From: Azospirillum sp. B21 | GTDB taxonomy: Bacteria > Pseudomonadota > Alphaproteobacteria > Azospirillales > Azospirillaceae | Length of the DNA: 64,000 nucleotides | Reading direction: 5' to 3' | Assembly (NCBI RefSeq): GCF_008364825.1 | Contig: NZ_VTTO01000002.1 | Location: forward strand, 372,001 to 436,000 | Part shown: positions 53,457 through 62,951 of the stretch, piece after piece | Layout of the letters: each line of letters opens with the position of its first letter | Numbering within the stretch: the stretch's first letter is position 1 | Notes under the pieces: generated by a model | Databases searched by the model: none | Told to the model about the DNA's origin: nothing | What the model saw: the letters and a program-made list of their open reading frames with translations, nothing else | Program-made: the position numbers and the translations under genes

Positions 53457-54362
53457 ATGGCCGATTTCAATTGGAACGACCTGCGATTCTTCCTGGCGGT
53501 GGCCCGCGCCGGTACATTGACCACGGCGGCCCAGCGCCTGCGTGCCGACCACACCACGGTCAGCCGCCGCATCTCGGCGCTGGAGGACGCATTGCGCGTC
53601 ACCCTGTTCGAACGCCGGCCCAGCGGATTCACCCTGACGCCGCAGGGCGAGCGGCTGAAACAGACCGCCGAGGTGATGGAGAGCGCGGCGCTTCTGGCGC
53701 AGGGCATGGTGGCCGATGGCGATCTGGCGCTTGCCGGCGCGGTGCGCATCGGGGCGCCGGACGGCTTCGGCAGCTGTTTCCTGGCGCCGCGCATCGGGAG
53801 CCTGTGCGAACGCCATCCGGAGCTGGAGGTGCAGCTGGTCGCCATGCCGCGCGTCTTCAGCCTGTCCAAGCGCGAGGCCGACATCGCCATCAGCCTGTCG
53901 CGTCCGCAGGAAGGGCGGCTTTATGCCCGGAAGCTCACCGATTACCGGCTGGGGCTGTACGGCACAGCCGCCTATCTGGACGCCCGGCCACCGATTCGCA
54001 GCCGGGCCGACCTGCGCGGCCAGTCCTTCATCGGCTACATCGACGACCTGATTTTCGCGCCCGAACTGGACTATGTCGAGACGATCGGGGAGGTGGTGCC
54101 GCGCATCAAGAGCAGCAGCCTCGTCGCCCAGCTGAAGGCGACGCAGGCCGGCGCCGGCCTGTGCATGCTGCCGGCCTTCATCGCCGGCGCTGAGCCCGAT
54201 CTTGTGCCGGTCCTGCCGGAAGAACTGACGATCACCCGGTCCTTCTGGCTGATCGTGCACGAGGATCTGCGGTCGCTGGCGCGGATATCCATGACCGCAG
54301 ACTACATCGCCGATCTGGTCCGGCGGGAGCAGGCGCTGTTCCTGCCCCCGCCGGCCATGTAG
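53457..54362 (+). CDS. LysR-family transcriptional regulator
   Basis: The 301-residue protein has the HTH in MADFNWNDLRFFLAVARAGT then LTTAAQRLRADHTTVSRRIS, and an effector domain containing VRIGAPDGFGSCFLAPRIGS. The DFNWNDLRFF start is typical of a LysR subgroup in alphaproteobacteria. It converges on the valine-degradation operon with one base between stop codons, so it does not obviously control its promoter by position. Effector unknown. Confidence 0.85.
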   Translation: MADFNWNDLRFFLAVARAGTLTTAAQRLRADHTTVSRRISALEDALRVTLFERRPSGFTLTPQGERLKQTAEVMESAALLAQGMVADGDLALAGAVRIGAPDGFGSCFLAPRIGSLCERHPELEVQLVAMPRVFSLSKREADIAISLSRPQEGRLYARKLTDYRLGLYGTAAYLDARPPIRSRADLRGQSFIGYIDDLIFAPELDYVETIGEVVPRIKSSSLVAQLKATQAGAGLCMLPAFIAGAEPDLVPVLPEELTITRSFWLIVHEDLRSLARISMTADYIADLVRREQALFLPPPAM

Positions 54363-54363
54363 C

Positions 54364-55254
54364 TCAGCCTTCGCCGCGCAGCATACGGATGATGCCGGAG
54401 AAGTCGGTGCCGCCCTCGCCTTGCGCGTTCATCATGGCGTAGAGCTGTGCCGCAGCGGCACCCAGCGGGGTGGGGGCGCCGGCGCTCTGCGCCGCTTCCT
54501 GGGCCAGCTTCAGGTCCTTCAGCATCAGCGCCGCCGCGAAACCGGGCTGGTAATCGCGGTTGGCCGGGCTGGTGGGGACCGGGCCGGGGACCGGGCAATA
54601 GCTGGTCAGCGACCAGCACTGGCCCGACGAGGTGGACGACACGTCGAACAGCGCCTGATGCGACAGCCCGAGCTTCTCCGCCAGGACGAAGGCCTCGCAG
54701 ACGCCGATCATCGAGATGCCGAGGATCATGTTGTTGCAGATCTTCGCCGCCTGACCGGCACCGGCGCCGCCGCAATGGACGATCTTCTTGCCCATGGCTT
54801 CCAGGATCGGCCGGGCGCGTTCGAAGGCGTCCGGCTCGCCGCCGGCCATGAAGGTCAGCGTGCCGGCAGCCGCACCGCCGACACCGCCCGACACCGGCGC
54901 GTCGAGCGAGGCCGCACCCTTGGCCGCGGCCAGGGCATGGGCCTTGCGGGCGGAGTCCACGTCGATGGTGGAGCAGTCGATCAGCAGAGTGCCCGGCTTC
55001 ACCACCGCGACGATGCCCGTGTCGCCGTCATAGACGCCCAGAACATGGCGGCCGCCCGGCAGCATGGTGACGACCACCTCCGACGCGGCGGCGATGGCCG
55101 CCGGGGACTCGCCAATGGTGACGCCGGCCGCCTTGGCCGCGTCGATCGCGGCGGTGGACAGGTCGTAGCCCACCACCTGATGCCCCATCTTCACGAGGTT
55201 CGCGGCCATCGGGCCGCCCATGTTGCCCAATCCGATGAAACCGATCACCGCCAT
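54364..55254 (-). CDS. mmsB: 3-hydroxyisobutyrate dehydrogenase
   Basis: The 296-residue protein has NAD-binding IGFIGLGNMGGPMAANL, the substrate site DAPVSGGVGGAAAGTL, catalytic Lys in GQAAKICNNMILG, and DYQPGFAAALMLKDL. It oxidises 3-hydroxyisobutyrate to methylmalonate semialdehyde in valine catabolism. It is last of three genes on this strand with acyl-CoA dehydrogenase and mmsA. GGGAGA precedes ATG 55254. A REP element fills the gap to the upstream gene. Confidence 0.92.
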   Translation of the reverse strand: MAVIGFIGLGNMGGPMAANLVKMGHQVVGYDLSTAAIDAAKAAGVTIGESPAAIAAASEVVVTMLPGGRHVLGVYDGDTGIVAVVKPGTLLIDCSTIDVDSARKAHALAAAKGAASLDAPVSGGVGGAAAGTLTFMAGGEPDAFERARPILEAMGKKIVHCGGAGAGQAAKICNNMILGISMIGVCEAFVLAEKLGLSHQALFDVSSTSSGQCWSLTSYCPVPGPVPTSPANRDYQPGFAAALMLKDLKLAQEAAQSAGAPTPLGAAAAQLYAMMNAQGEGGTDFSGIIRMLRGEG

Positions 55255-55290
55255 CGTCGCGTCTCCCGTTGGTTTGGTTTTTTGGTTGCT

Positions 55291-55410
55291 TCCCCCTCTC
55301 CCCCCCGGGGAGAGGGTCGGGGTGAGGGGGATGCACATGCTGGATTTTTGCCGGAGGGCCGCCGCGTGCCCCCCTCACCCTAACCCTCTCCCCGGGGGGG
55401 AAGAGGGGAT
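55291..55410. repeat. REP/BIME-like paired palindrome, copy E
   Basis: The left palindrome is 55291-55334, the right 55368-55410, with a 33-base spacer, in the same orientation as copy A. It lies between the acyl-CoA dehydrogenase and mmsB genes and may stabilise or end the upstream transcript. Confidence 0.85.
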
Positions 55411-55425
55411 GAGGTTCCGTGTTGG

Positions 55426-56571
55426 TCAGGCCATCCGCCCGATCTCGCTGCGCGAGACGATCAGGCGCATGATCTCGTTGGTGCCTTCCAGGATCTGGTG
55501 GACCCGCAGGTCGCGGACGATCTTCTCCACGCCGTAATCCGCCAGATAGCCGTAGCCGCCGAACAGCTGCAGGGCGTTGTTCGCCACCTCGAAACCGGTG
55601 TCGGTGGCGAAGCGCTTCGCCATGGCGCAGAGGCGGGTGGCGTCCTTGCTCTTGGCGTCCAGCGCCGAGGCGGCGCGGTGGACGAAGGTGCGGGCTGCCT
55701 CCAACTCCGTCGCCATGTCGGCGATACGGAACTGCAGCGCCTGGAAACGGTCGAGCGACTGGCCGAAGGCCTTGCGCTCGCTCATGTAGGTCAGCGCCTT
55801 GTCGAGCGCGGCCTGGGCGCCGCCGATGGAGCAGGCGGCGATGTTGATGCGGCCGCCGTCCAGCCCCTTCATGGCGAACTTGAAGCCCATCCCCTCCTGC
55901 CCCAGCAGGGCGGAGGCGGGGACGCGGGCGTCCTCCATGATGACGGCGCGGGTCGGCTGGGCGTTCCAGCCCATCTTGTGCTCGTTGGCGCCGAAGGAGA
56001 GGCCGGGGGTGTCCTTGGGCACCAGGAAGGCGCTGATGCCGCCGGGGCCGTCTTCGCCGGTGCGGGCCATGACGAGATAGAGGTCGGAGCTGCCGGCGCC
56101 GGAAATGAACTGCTTGGCGCCGTTCAGGATGTAGCCGTCGCCGTCGCGCACCGCCCTGGTGCGCAGAGCCGCGGCGTCGGAGCCGGCGTTGGCCTCGGTC
56201 AGGCAATAGCTGGCCAGCCATTCCATGGTGCAGAGCTTGGGCAGCCAATGGGCCTTCTGCTCGTCATTGCCGAAATTGTCCACCATCCCCGCCACCATGT
56301 TGTGGATGGAGATGTAGGAGGCGATGGTCGGGCAGCCCTGGCTCAGCGCCTCGAAGATCACCACGGCGTCGAAGCGGCTCAGCGCCGAGCCGCCATGGTC
56401 CTCCGACACATAGATGCCGCCCATGCCGAGTTCGCCGGCGGCGCGCAGGGTGTCGACGGGGAAATGCTTCTTCTGGTCCCACTCGACGGCATTGGGCGCC
56501 AGCTCATCGCGGGCGAAGGACAGCGCCATGTCGCGGATGGCGACCTGGTCTTCGGTCAGTTCAAAGGACAT
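55426..56571 (-). CDS. Acyl-CoA dehydrogenase, isobutyryl-CoA dehydrogenase type
   Basis: The 381-residue FAD enzyme has CLTEANAGSDAAAL, FISGAGSSDLYLVMAR, RKAFGQSLDRFQALQF, the QLFGGYGYL motif and the catalytic Glu in LEGTNEIMRLI. The length and the flanking mmsA and mmsB indicate isobutyryl-CoA as substrate, giving methacrylyl-CoA in valine breakdown. The Glu position is that of short-chain and branched-chain enzymes. ATG 56571 follows GAGGTGA. Confidence 0.9.
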   Translation of the reverse strand: MSFELTEDQVAIRDMALSFARDELAPNAVEWDQKKHFPVDTLRAAGELGMGGIYVSEDHGGSALSRFDAVVIFEALSQGCPTIASYISIHNMVAGMVDNFGNDEQKAHWLPKLCTMEWLASYCLTEANAGSDAAALRTRAVRDGDGYILNGAKQFISGAGSSDLYLVMARTGEDGPGGISAFLVPKDTPGLSFGANEHKMGWNAQPTRAVIMEDARVPASALLGQEGMGFKFAMKGLDGGRINIAACSIGGAQAALDKALTYMSERKAFGQSLDRFQALQFRIADMATELEAARTFVHRAASALDAKSKDATRLCAMAKRFATDTGFEVANNALQLFGGYGYLADYGVEKIVRDLRVHQILEGTNEIMRLIVSRSEIGRMA

Positions 56572-56588
56572 GCGTCACCTCGTGTAAC

Positions 56589-56615
56589 CCCCCTCCCGCC
56601 GGAGGCGGGAGGGGG
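56589..56615. repeat. G/C-rich hairpin between mmsA and acyl-CoA dehydrogenase genes
   Basis: CCCCCTCCCGCC (56589-56600) pairs with GGCGGGAGGGGG (56604-56615) around a 3-base loop in the 57-base gap. It may tune expression within the operon. It is related in style, not sequence, to the REP family. Confidence 0.6.
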
Positions 56616-56628
56616 AATGTTACGCCCA

Positions 56629-58128
<1,500 letters not shown>

Positions 58129-58267
58129 CCTATTGTCCTCCCATGGGATTGTTTGTCACCATGTGGACCTGAGCGGCTCTTCGGATCGACCCGAAACTTT
58201 GCGCAACGGTTGTGCAGGAATGCGGCAAGGGTCCCGGCGGCGGGGCCGGGACCGCTGCGCGGGGGGA

Positions 58268-59044
58268 TCAGTCTGCCGTGCCCCCACCGGACTTTTGCCC
58301 GCTCATCGCCGCCGCGGCGAGGGCCTGCGCCTCGCTCGCCTCCTTCAGCCCGGCCTCGCGACGTTCGCTGTAGCGGCTGGTCAGATAGTCGCTGCGGTCG
58401 CGCACCAGCAGGGTGAACTTGACCAGCTCCTCCATCACATCCACCACGCGGTCGTAATAGGGCGACGGCTTCATCCGCCCGGCCTCGTCGAACTCCTGAT
58501 AGGCCTTGGCGACGGAGGACTGGTTGGGGATGGTCACCATCCGCATCCAGCGGCCGAGAACGCGCATGGCGTTGACCGCGTTGAAGGACTGCGAGCCGCC
58601 GGACACCTGCATCACCGCCAGCGTCCGCCCCTGTGTCGGCCGGACGCCGCCGCTTTCCAGCGGCAGCCAGTCGATCTGGCATTTCAGGATGCCGGTGACG
58701 GTGCCGTGGCGTTCCGGGCTGACCCACACCTGACCTTCCGACCATTGCGACAGGGCGCGCAGCTCCGCCACCTTGGGGTGGTCGGCCGGCACGCTGTCGG
58801 GCAGCGGCAGGCCGGTGGGGTCGAAGATGCGCGTCTCCGCCCCCATGCGGCGGAGCAGCCGGGCCGATTCCTCGGCCAGGAAGCGGCTGTAGGAGCGCTC
58901 CCGCAGCGAGCCGTAGAGCAGCAGGATGCGCGGCGGGTGGGTCGATGGCCACGCCGGTGTCAGCCCGCCGAGGTCGGGCACCTCGAAATAGGCCTCGTCC
59001 AGGCTCGGGAAGGAATCGTGTTCGACGTGTTGGACATCATGCAT
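58268..59044 (-). CDS. arsH: Arsenical resistance protein ArsH (NADPH-dependent FMN reductase)
   Basis: The 258-residue flavodoxin-like protein has [20 protein letters not shown] (FMN phosphate loop), [20 protein letters not shown], and [20 protein letters not shown]. These are ArsH hallmarks. ArsH oxidises trivalent organoarsenicals. Its ATG overlaps the end of the arsenite transporter gene, so it is coupled to it, and it is the last gene of the ars operon. Confidence 0.93.
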   Translation of the reverse strand: MHDVQHVEHDSFPSLDEAYFEVPDLGGLTPAWPSTHPPRILLLYGSLRERSYSRFLAEESARLLRRMGAETRIFDPTGLPLPDSVPADHPKVAELRALSQWSEGQVWVSPERHGTVTGILKCQIDWLPLESGGVRPTQGRTLAVMQVSGGSQSFNAVNAMRVLGRWMRMVTIPNQSSVAKAYQEFDEAGRMKPSPYYDRVVDVMEELVKFTLLVRDRSDYLTSRYSERREAGLKEASEAQALAAAAMSGQKSGGGTAD

Positions 59045-60110
59045 GGGTGCGTCCCTCGTACCAGGGCTTGGTCGCCTTGACGATCTTCACCACCGACAGC
59101 ATCACCGGCACCTCGACCAGCACGCCGACCACGGTGGCGAGCGCGGCGCCCGAGCCGAGACCGAACAGGCTGATGGCGGCGGCGACCGCCAGCTCGAAGA
59201 AGTTGGAGGCGCCGATCAGCGCCGCCGGCGCCGCCACGCACCACGCCACGCCGAAGCGGCGCGACAGCCAGTAGGCCAGCCCGGCGTTGAAATAGACCTG
59301 GATCAGGATCGGCACCGCCAGCAGCAGGATGACCAGCGGCTGGGCCAGGATCTGTTCGCCCTGGAAGCCGAACAGCAGCACCAGCGTGGTCAGCAGCGCT
59401 ACCAGCGAGACCGGCTGGATCAGGTCCAGCGTGCGCTTCAGCGCGGGCTCGCCGCCGGTCCCCAGCAGGCTGCGGCGCCACAGCTGGGCGGCGACGACGG
59501 GGATGACGATGTAGAGCAGCACCGACAGCAGGAGCGTGTCCCACGGCACGGTGATCGACGCGACGCCCAGCAGAAGCCCGACCAGCGGCGCGAAGGCGAA
59601 GACCATGATGATGTCGTTCAGTGCCACCTGGCTCAGCGTATAGTGCGGCTCGCCCTCGCAGAGGTTCGACCAGACGAAGACCATGGCGGTGCAGGGGGCG
59701 GCGGCCAGCAGGATCAACCCGGCGATGTAGGAGGAAATCTGGTCCTGCGGCAGCAGCGGTGCGAACAGGTTGCCGATGAACAGCGTGCCGAGCAGCGCCA
59801 TCGAGAAGGGCTTGACCGCCCAGTTGATGAACAGCGTCACGCCGACGCCGCGCCAATGCTCACGAACCCGCCCCAGCGCGCCGAGGTCGATCTTCAGCAG
59901 CATCGGCACGATCATCAGCCAGATCAGCACCGCCACCGGCAGGTTGACCTTGGCGACCTCCGCCGCGGCGATGGCCTGGAAGACGCCGGGCACCAGATGG
60001 CCGAGCGTGATGCCGGCGACGATGCAGAGCGCGACCCAGACGCTGAGATAGCGCTCGAAAAGCCCCATGGCGGGGCGGACCGCCGGGGCGGCATGGATGT
60101 CGGTGGTCAT
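59037..60110 (-). CDS. Arsenite efflux transporter ACR3
   Basis: The 357-residue protein has ten predicted membrane helices, the N-terminal [20 protein letters not shown], and the ACR3 conserved Cys in [18 protein letters not shown] second conserved region is [20 protein letters not shown]. It extrudes arsenite using the proton gradient. ATG 60110 follows 13 bases after the arsC stop. The Acr3 type, not the ArsB type, is clear from the sequence. Confidence 0.92.
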   Translation of the reverse strand: MTTDIHAAPAVRPAMGLFERYLSVWVALCIVAGITLGHLVPGVFQAIAAAEVAKVNLPVAVLIWLMIVPMLLKIDLGALGRVREHWRGVGVTLFINWAVKPFSMALLGTLFIGNLFAPLLPQDQISSYIAGLILLAAAPCTAMVFVWSNLCEGEPHYTLSQVALNDIIMVFAFAPLVGLLLGVASITVPWDTLLLSVLLYIVIPVVAAQLWRRSLLGTGGEPALKRTLDLIQPVSLVALLTTLVLLFGFQGEQILAQPLVILLLAVPILIQVYFNAGLAYWLSRRFGVAWCVAAPAALIGASNFFELAVAAAISLFGLGSGAALATVVGVLVEVPVMLSVVKIVKATKPWYEGRTHA

Positions 60111-60123
60111 GATCGGTTGTCCG

Positions 60124-60558
60124 TCAGGAGGCTTTGTCGATGCGCTGTCCGGCGGCGTCGACGACCTGCTCGCCGTCTTCCTTGGCGAAGGCGCCGCGCT
60201 GGGCATCGGGGAGGATGTCGAGAACCGCCTCGGACGGGCGGCACAGCCGCGCGCCGAGCGGCGTCACCACGATCGGCCGGTTGATCAGGATCGGGTGGGC
60301 CATCATGGCGTCGAGCAACTGGTCGTCGCTCAGCGCCGGGTCGCCGAGCCCGAGTTCGGCAAAGGGCGTGCCCTTCTCGCGCAGCACGGCGCGCACCGGC
60401 ACGCCCATGCGGCGGATCAGGTCGACCAGCTCGTCGCGGGTCGGCGGCGTCTTCAGATACTCGACCACCGTCGGCTCGACGCCGCTGTTGCGGATCAGCG
60501 CCAGCGTGTTGCGCGAGGTGCCGCAGGCCGGGTTGTGATAGATGGTGACGGGCGTCAT
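60124..60558 (-). CDS. arsC: Arsenate reductase, glutaredoxin-coupled ArsC
   Basis: The 144-residue protein has the ArsC signature HNPACGTSRNTLALIR with catalytic Cys12 and the anion-binding Arg region HPILINRPIVVTPLGARLCRP. It reduces arsenate to arsenite using glutathione and glutaredoxin. It starts at ATG 60558 overlapping the previous stop by ATGA. It is the second, unrelated arsenate reductase in this operon. Confidence 0.93.
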   Translation of the reverse strand: MTPVTIYHNPACGTSRNTLALIRNSGVEPTVVEYLKTPPTRDELVDLIRRMGVPVRAVLREKGTPFAELGLGDPALSDDQLLDAMMAHPILINRPIVVTPLGARLCRPSEAVLDILPDAQRGAFAKEDGEQVVDAAGQRIDKAS

Positions 60559-61073
60559 CGCGCCGCCTCCGTGGTGGCGGACGTCTGTCCCATATCGTCC
60601 AGCTTGCGCTTCAGCGCCAGACGGTCGAGCGAGGCGATGGGCAGGCTGACGAAGGCCTGGATGCGGCGCTGGATCTGCCCGAACACCGCGGCGGTGAAGG
60701 CGGCCTTCTCCGCGTCGGTGCCCTGGGCGCTGGACGGGTCGGGGAAGCCCCAATGGGCGGTCATCGGCTGGCCGGGCCAGACCGGGCAAACCTCGCCGGC
60801 TGCGTTGTCGCAGACGGTGAAGACGAAATCCATGTGCGGGGCGTCCGCCGTCGCGAACTCGTCCCAGGTCTTGGAGCGGAGCTCGGCGGTCGGGAAGCCC
60901 AGCCGTTCCAGCAGGTCGTGGACATAGGGGTTGATGCGGCCGGAGGGCTGGCTACCGGCGCTGAAGGCGCGGAAACGACCCTTGCCCTCCCGGTTCAGCA
61001 GGCATTCCGCCATGACGCTGCGGGCGCTGTTGTGGGTGCACAGGAACAGGACATTGTAGATGCGGTCGGTCAT
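60555..61073 (-). CDS. Arsenate reductase, low-molecular-weight phosphatase type
   Basis: The 172-residue protein has the LMW-phosphatase loop FLCTHNSARSVMAECLLN with catalytic Cys12, VFTVCDNAAGEVCPVWPGQP with two further Cys, and WGFPDPS. This fits the thioredoxin-linked ArsC family. The C-terminus is longer than usual, about 30 residues beyond the core. It is the second gene after arsR. Confidence 0.9.
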   Translation of the reverse strand: MTDRIYNVLFLCTHNSARSVMAECLLNREGKGRFRAFSAGSQPSGRINPYVHDLLERLGFPTAELRSKTWDEFATADAPHMDFVFTVCDNAAGEVCPVWPGQPMTAHWGFPDPSSAQGTDAEKAAFTAAVFGQIQRRIQAFVSLPIASLDRLALKRKLDDMGQTSATTEAAR

Positions 61074-61125
61074 CGCTGTGTCGCCTTTCCAGGCCGCTTG
61101 TGTCGCGGCGGTTGGGGTCGGGGTG

Positions 61126-61482
61126 TCAGGCGTCGTGGTCGCATCCGGCCGGACCGCAAGAAACCGCCTGGGTCAGGTCGGTGGAGCAGAGTTCCGGGCG
61201 GCCCTGGCAGCAGTCCTCCATCAGGAAGGCGATCAGCCGGCGGGTGCCCTCGTAGTCGGATGCGTAGAAGATCTGCCGCTGCACCCGCCGGGAGCGGAGC
61301 AGGCCGGCGCGTTCCAGCGTCGCCAGATGATGGGACAGGGTGGAGGCGGGGACCCCCACCTGCTGGGCGAGGTCGCCGGCCGTCAGCCCGTTCGGCCCCA
61401 CCGTGATAAGCAGGCGGAACACGGCCAGACGGGTTTCCTGGGCGAGAGCGGCGAAGGCGTTGGTGGCGGCTTTCATTTCCAT
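61126..61482 (-). CDS. arsR: ArsR-family metalloregulator
   Basis: The 118-residue winged-HTH repressor has LAQETRLAVFRLLI and GDLAQQVGVPASTLSHHLAT. The usual As(III) site with Cys-x-Cys in the recognition helix is absent. Instead a C-terminal cluster holds Cys91, Cys92 and Cys99 (MEDCCQGRPELC), plus later Cys residues. This resembles the C-terminal As site of the Acidithiobacillus type of ArsR. It represses the operon until arsenite binds. It is the first gene and overlaps a perfect operator upstream. Confidence 0.93.
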   Translation of the reverse strand: MEMKAATNAFAALAQETRLAVFRLLITVGPNGLTAGDLAQQVGVPASTLSHHLATLERAGLLRSRRVQRQIFYASDYEGTRRLIAFLMEDCCQGRPELCSTDLTQAVSCGPAGCDHDA

Positions 61483-61484
61483 GA

Positions 61485-61500
61485 TTCGACGATAGTCGAA
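61485..61500. promoter_or_regulatory. ArsR operator
   Basis: TTCGAC-GATA-GTCGAA is a perfect dyad 3 bases from the arsR start codon. An AT-rich stretch (ATATAG, 61501-61506) follows on the plus strand and would be the minus-strand -10. Position fits autoregulation. Confidence 0.75.
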
Positions 61501-61686
61501 ATATAGAGGGCGGACAAGTGACGGTCCTGTGAAGGCCGCGGTTTTGCGCGGGGGGCCGCTTGGGGAACACCCGAACGTGTGGGAAGACTTGAGGCGCCGC
61601 GGCGCTTATAGTGCGCCCTCGCTTCCGGTCCGGGCCCTTCGGTCCGGAGCGGGGGGATTGCCGCAGAACGGCGAAGCGGAACAAAC

Positions 61687-62772
61687 ATGACCAGTCACGA
61701 AGACGTCTTCGACACGCCGCAGGCACGGCAGCCGACCATCCTGTCGGTCTACAACCAGAAGGGCGGCGTCGGCAAAACGACCACCTCGGTCAATCTCGCG
61801 CTGTCGCTGGCCGCGCTGGGCAAGAGCGTCGTCCTGATCGATTTCGACCCGCAGAGCAGCGCCACCAGCAATTTCCTGCTGCGCGACAAGGCGAAGGTCG
61901 GCATCAACGACCTGCTGCGGCAGGAGACCTTCGTCGAGGACGCCATCACCCCGACTGCCTTCGATGGGCTGTCGATGATCGTCGGCGCGCGCAAGCTCTA
62001 TTCGCTGGAACATGCGCTGGACAGCCGCGGCGGGTCGCAGCGCGGCCTGCGCAAGGCGCTGCATTTCTCGCGCAACCCGCCGGATTACGTCGTCATCGAC
62101 TGCCCGCCGGCGCTGGGGCATCTGGCCGCCGGCGCGCTGGCGGCGTCGGACCGGCTGGTGGTGCCGGTGTTCCCCGGCCGCTACGCGCTGGACGGGCTGC
62201 GTCGCACCCTGCAGGTGGTGGAGCACATCCAGAACGGGCTGAACCCCAACCTGTCGCTGGCCGGCATCCTGATGCTGTCGATCACCAACGACGAGGTCGG
62301 GCGCGAATCGCTGACCCAGCTGCGCAACGAGTTCCCCGACCTGATGTTCCGCACCGCCTTCCCCTATGACGTGGACGTGGTGAAGGCCACCTACCGCCGC
62401 ATGCCGGCGTCGATCTTCACGCCGGAGGGGCGGACCACCGCCCGTTTCGTGGCCTTGGCCTGGGAGATCATCCACGGCCGCGGCAAGACGGCCGACGACG
62501 CGCAACTGAAGCCGGCGCTGGAGCGCATCCAGTCCTGGCACGAGGCGACCGACACCTCCTACAGCGCCCGGCGCGCCTCCTCCATCGACGAGGGGGACGA
62601 GCCGTCGGGCGGGGGCAGCGGCGCCCGGCAGGCGGAACGCGCACAGTCCGGCCGCGGCGGCATGGGGGCCGGCATCGTGGGTCTGGTGATCGGGCTGATT
62701 GCCGGCTTCGCGTTGGGTGCCGTCGTGGGGCAGCCGGTTCTGGGCAAGCTGCTGGCGGGCCTGGGGGGGTAG
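61687..62772 (+). CDS. ParA-family ATPase with C-terminal membrane segment
   Basis: The 361-residue protein has the ParA core: YNQKGGVGKTTTSVNLALSL, IDFDPQSSATSNFLL and VVIDCPPALGHLA, up to about residue 260. A Ser/Gly/Arg-rich linker (about 290-322) follows, then a hydrophobic Gly-rich segment (GMGAGIVGLVIGLIAGFALG, about 323-342) ending AVVGQPVLGKLLAGLGG. That glycine-zipper-like tail would place it in the membrane, which is unusual for this family. No ParB-like gene is adjacent. Divergent from arsR. Confidence 0.8.
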   Translation: MTSHEDVFDTPQARQPTILSVYNQKGGVGKTTTSVNLALSLAALGKSVVLIDFDPQSSATSNFLLRDKAKVGINDLLRQETFVEDAITPTAFDGLSMIVGARKLYSLEHALDSRGGSQRGLRKALHFSRNPPDYVVIDCPPALGHLAAGALAASDRLVVPVFPGRYALDGLRRTLQVVEHIQNGLNPNLSLAGILMLSITNDEVGRESLTQLRNEFPDLMFRTAFPYDVDVVKATYRRMPASIFTPEGRTTARFVALAWEIIHGRGKTADDAQLKPALERIQSWHEATDTSYSARRASSIDEGDEPSGGGSGARQAERAQSGRGGMGAGIVGLVIGLIAGFALGAVVGQPVLGKLLAGLGG

Positions 62773-62775
62773 AAT

Positions 62776-62919
62776 ATCCCCTCTCCCTCCCGGGGAGAGG
62801 GTTAGGGTGAGGGGGAGGCGCTGCGAGGATTTTCAAGCATTGCGCACTCCCCGATCCCCCACATAATCCGACATGTGCATCCCCCTCACCCCGACCCTCT
62901 CCCCGGGGGGAGAGGGGGA
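62776..62919. repeat. REP/BIME-like paired palindrome, copy F (inverted)
   Basis: The left palindrome is 62776-62818 and the right 62880-62919. Here GGGTTAGGGTGAG is on the left and CTCACCCCGACCC on the right, so the element is reversed relative to copies A-E. The spacer is about 61 bases, the longest seen. Confidence 0.85.
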
Positions 62920-62951
62920 CAGGCGGACCCCACGTTCAAGAAGAGGCCATC

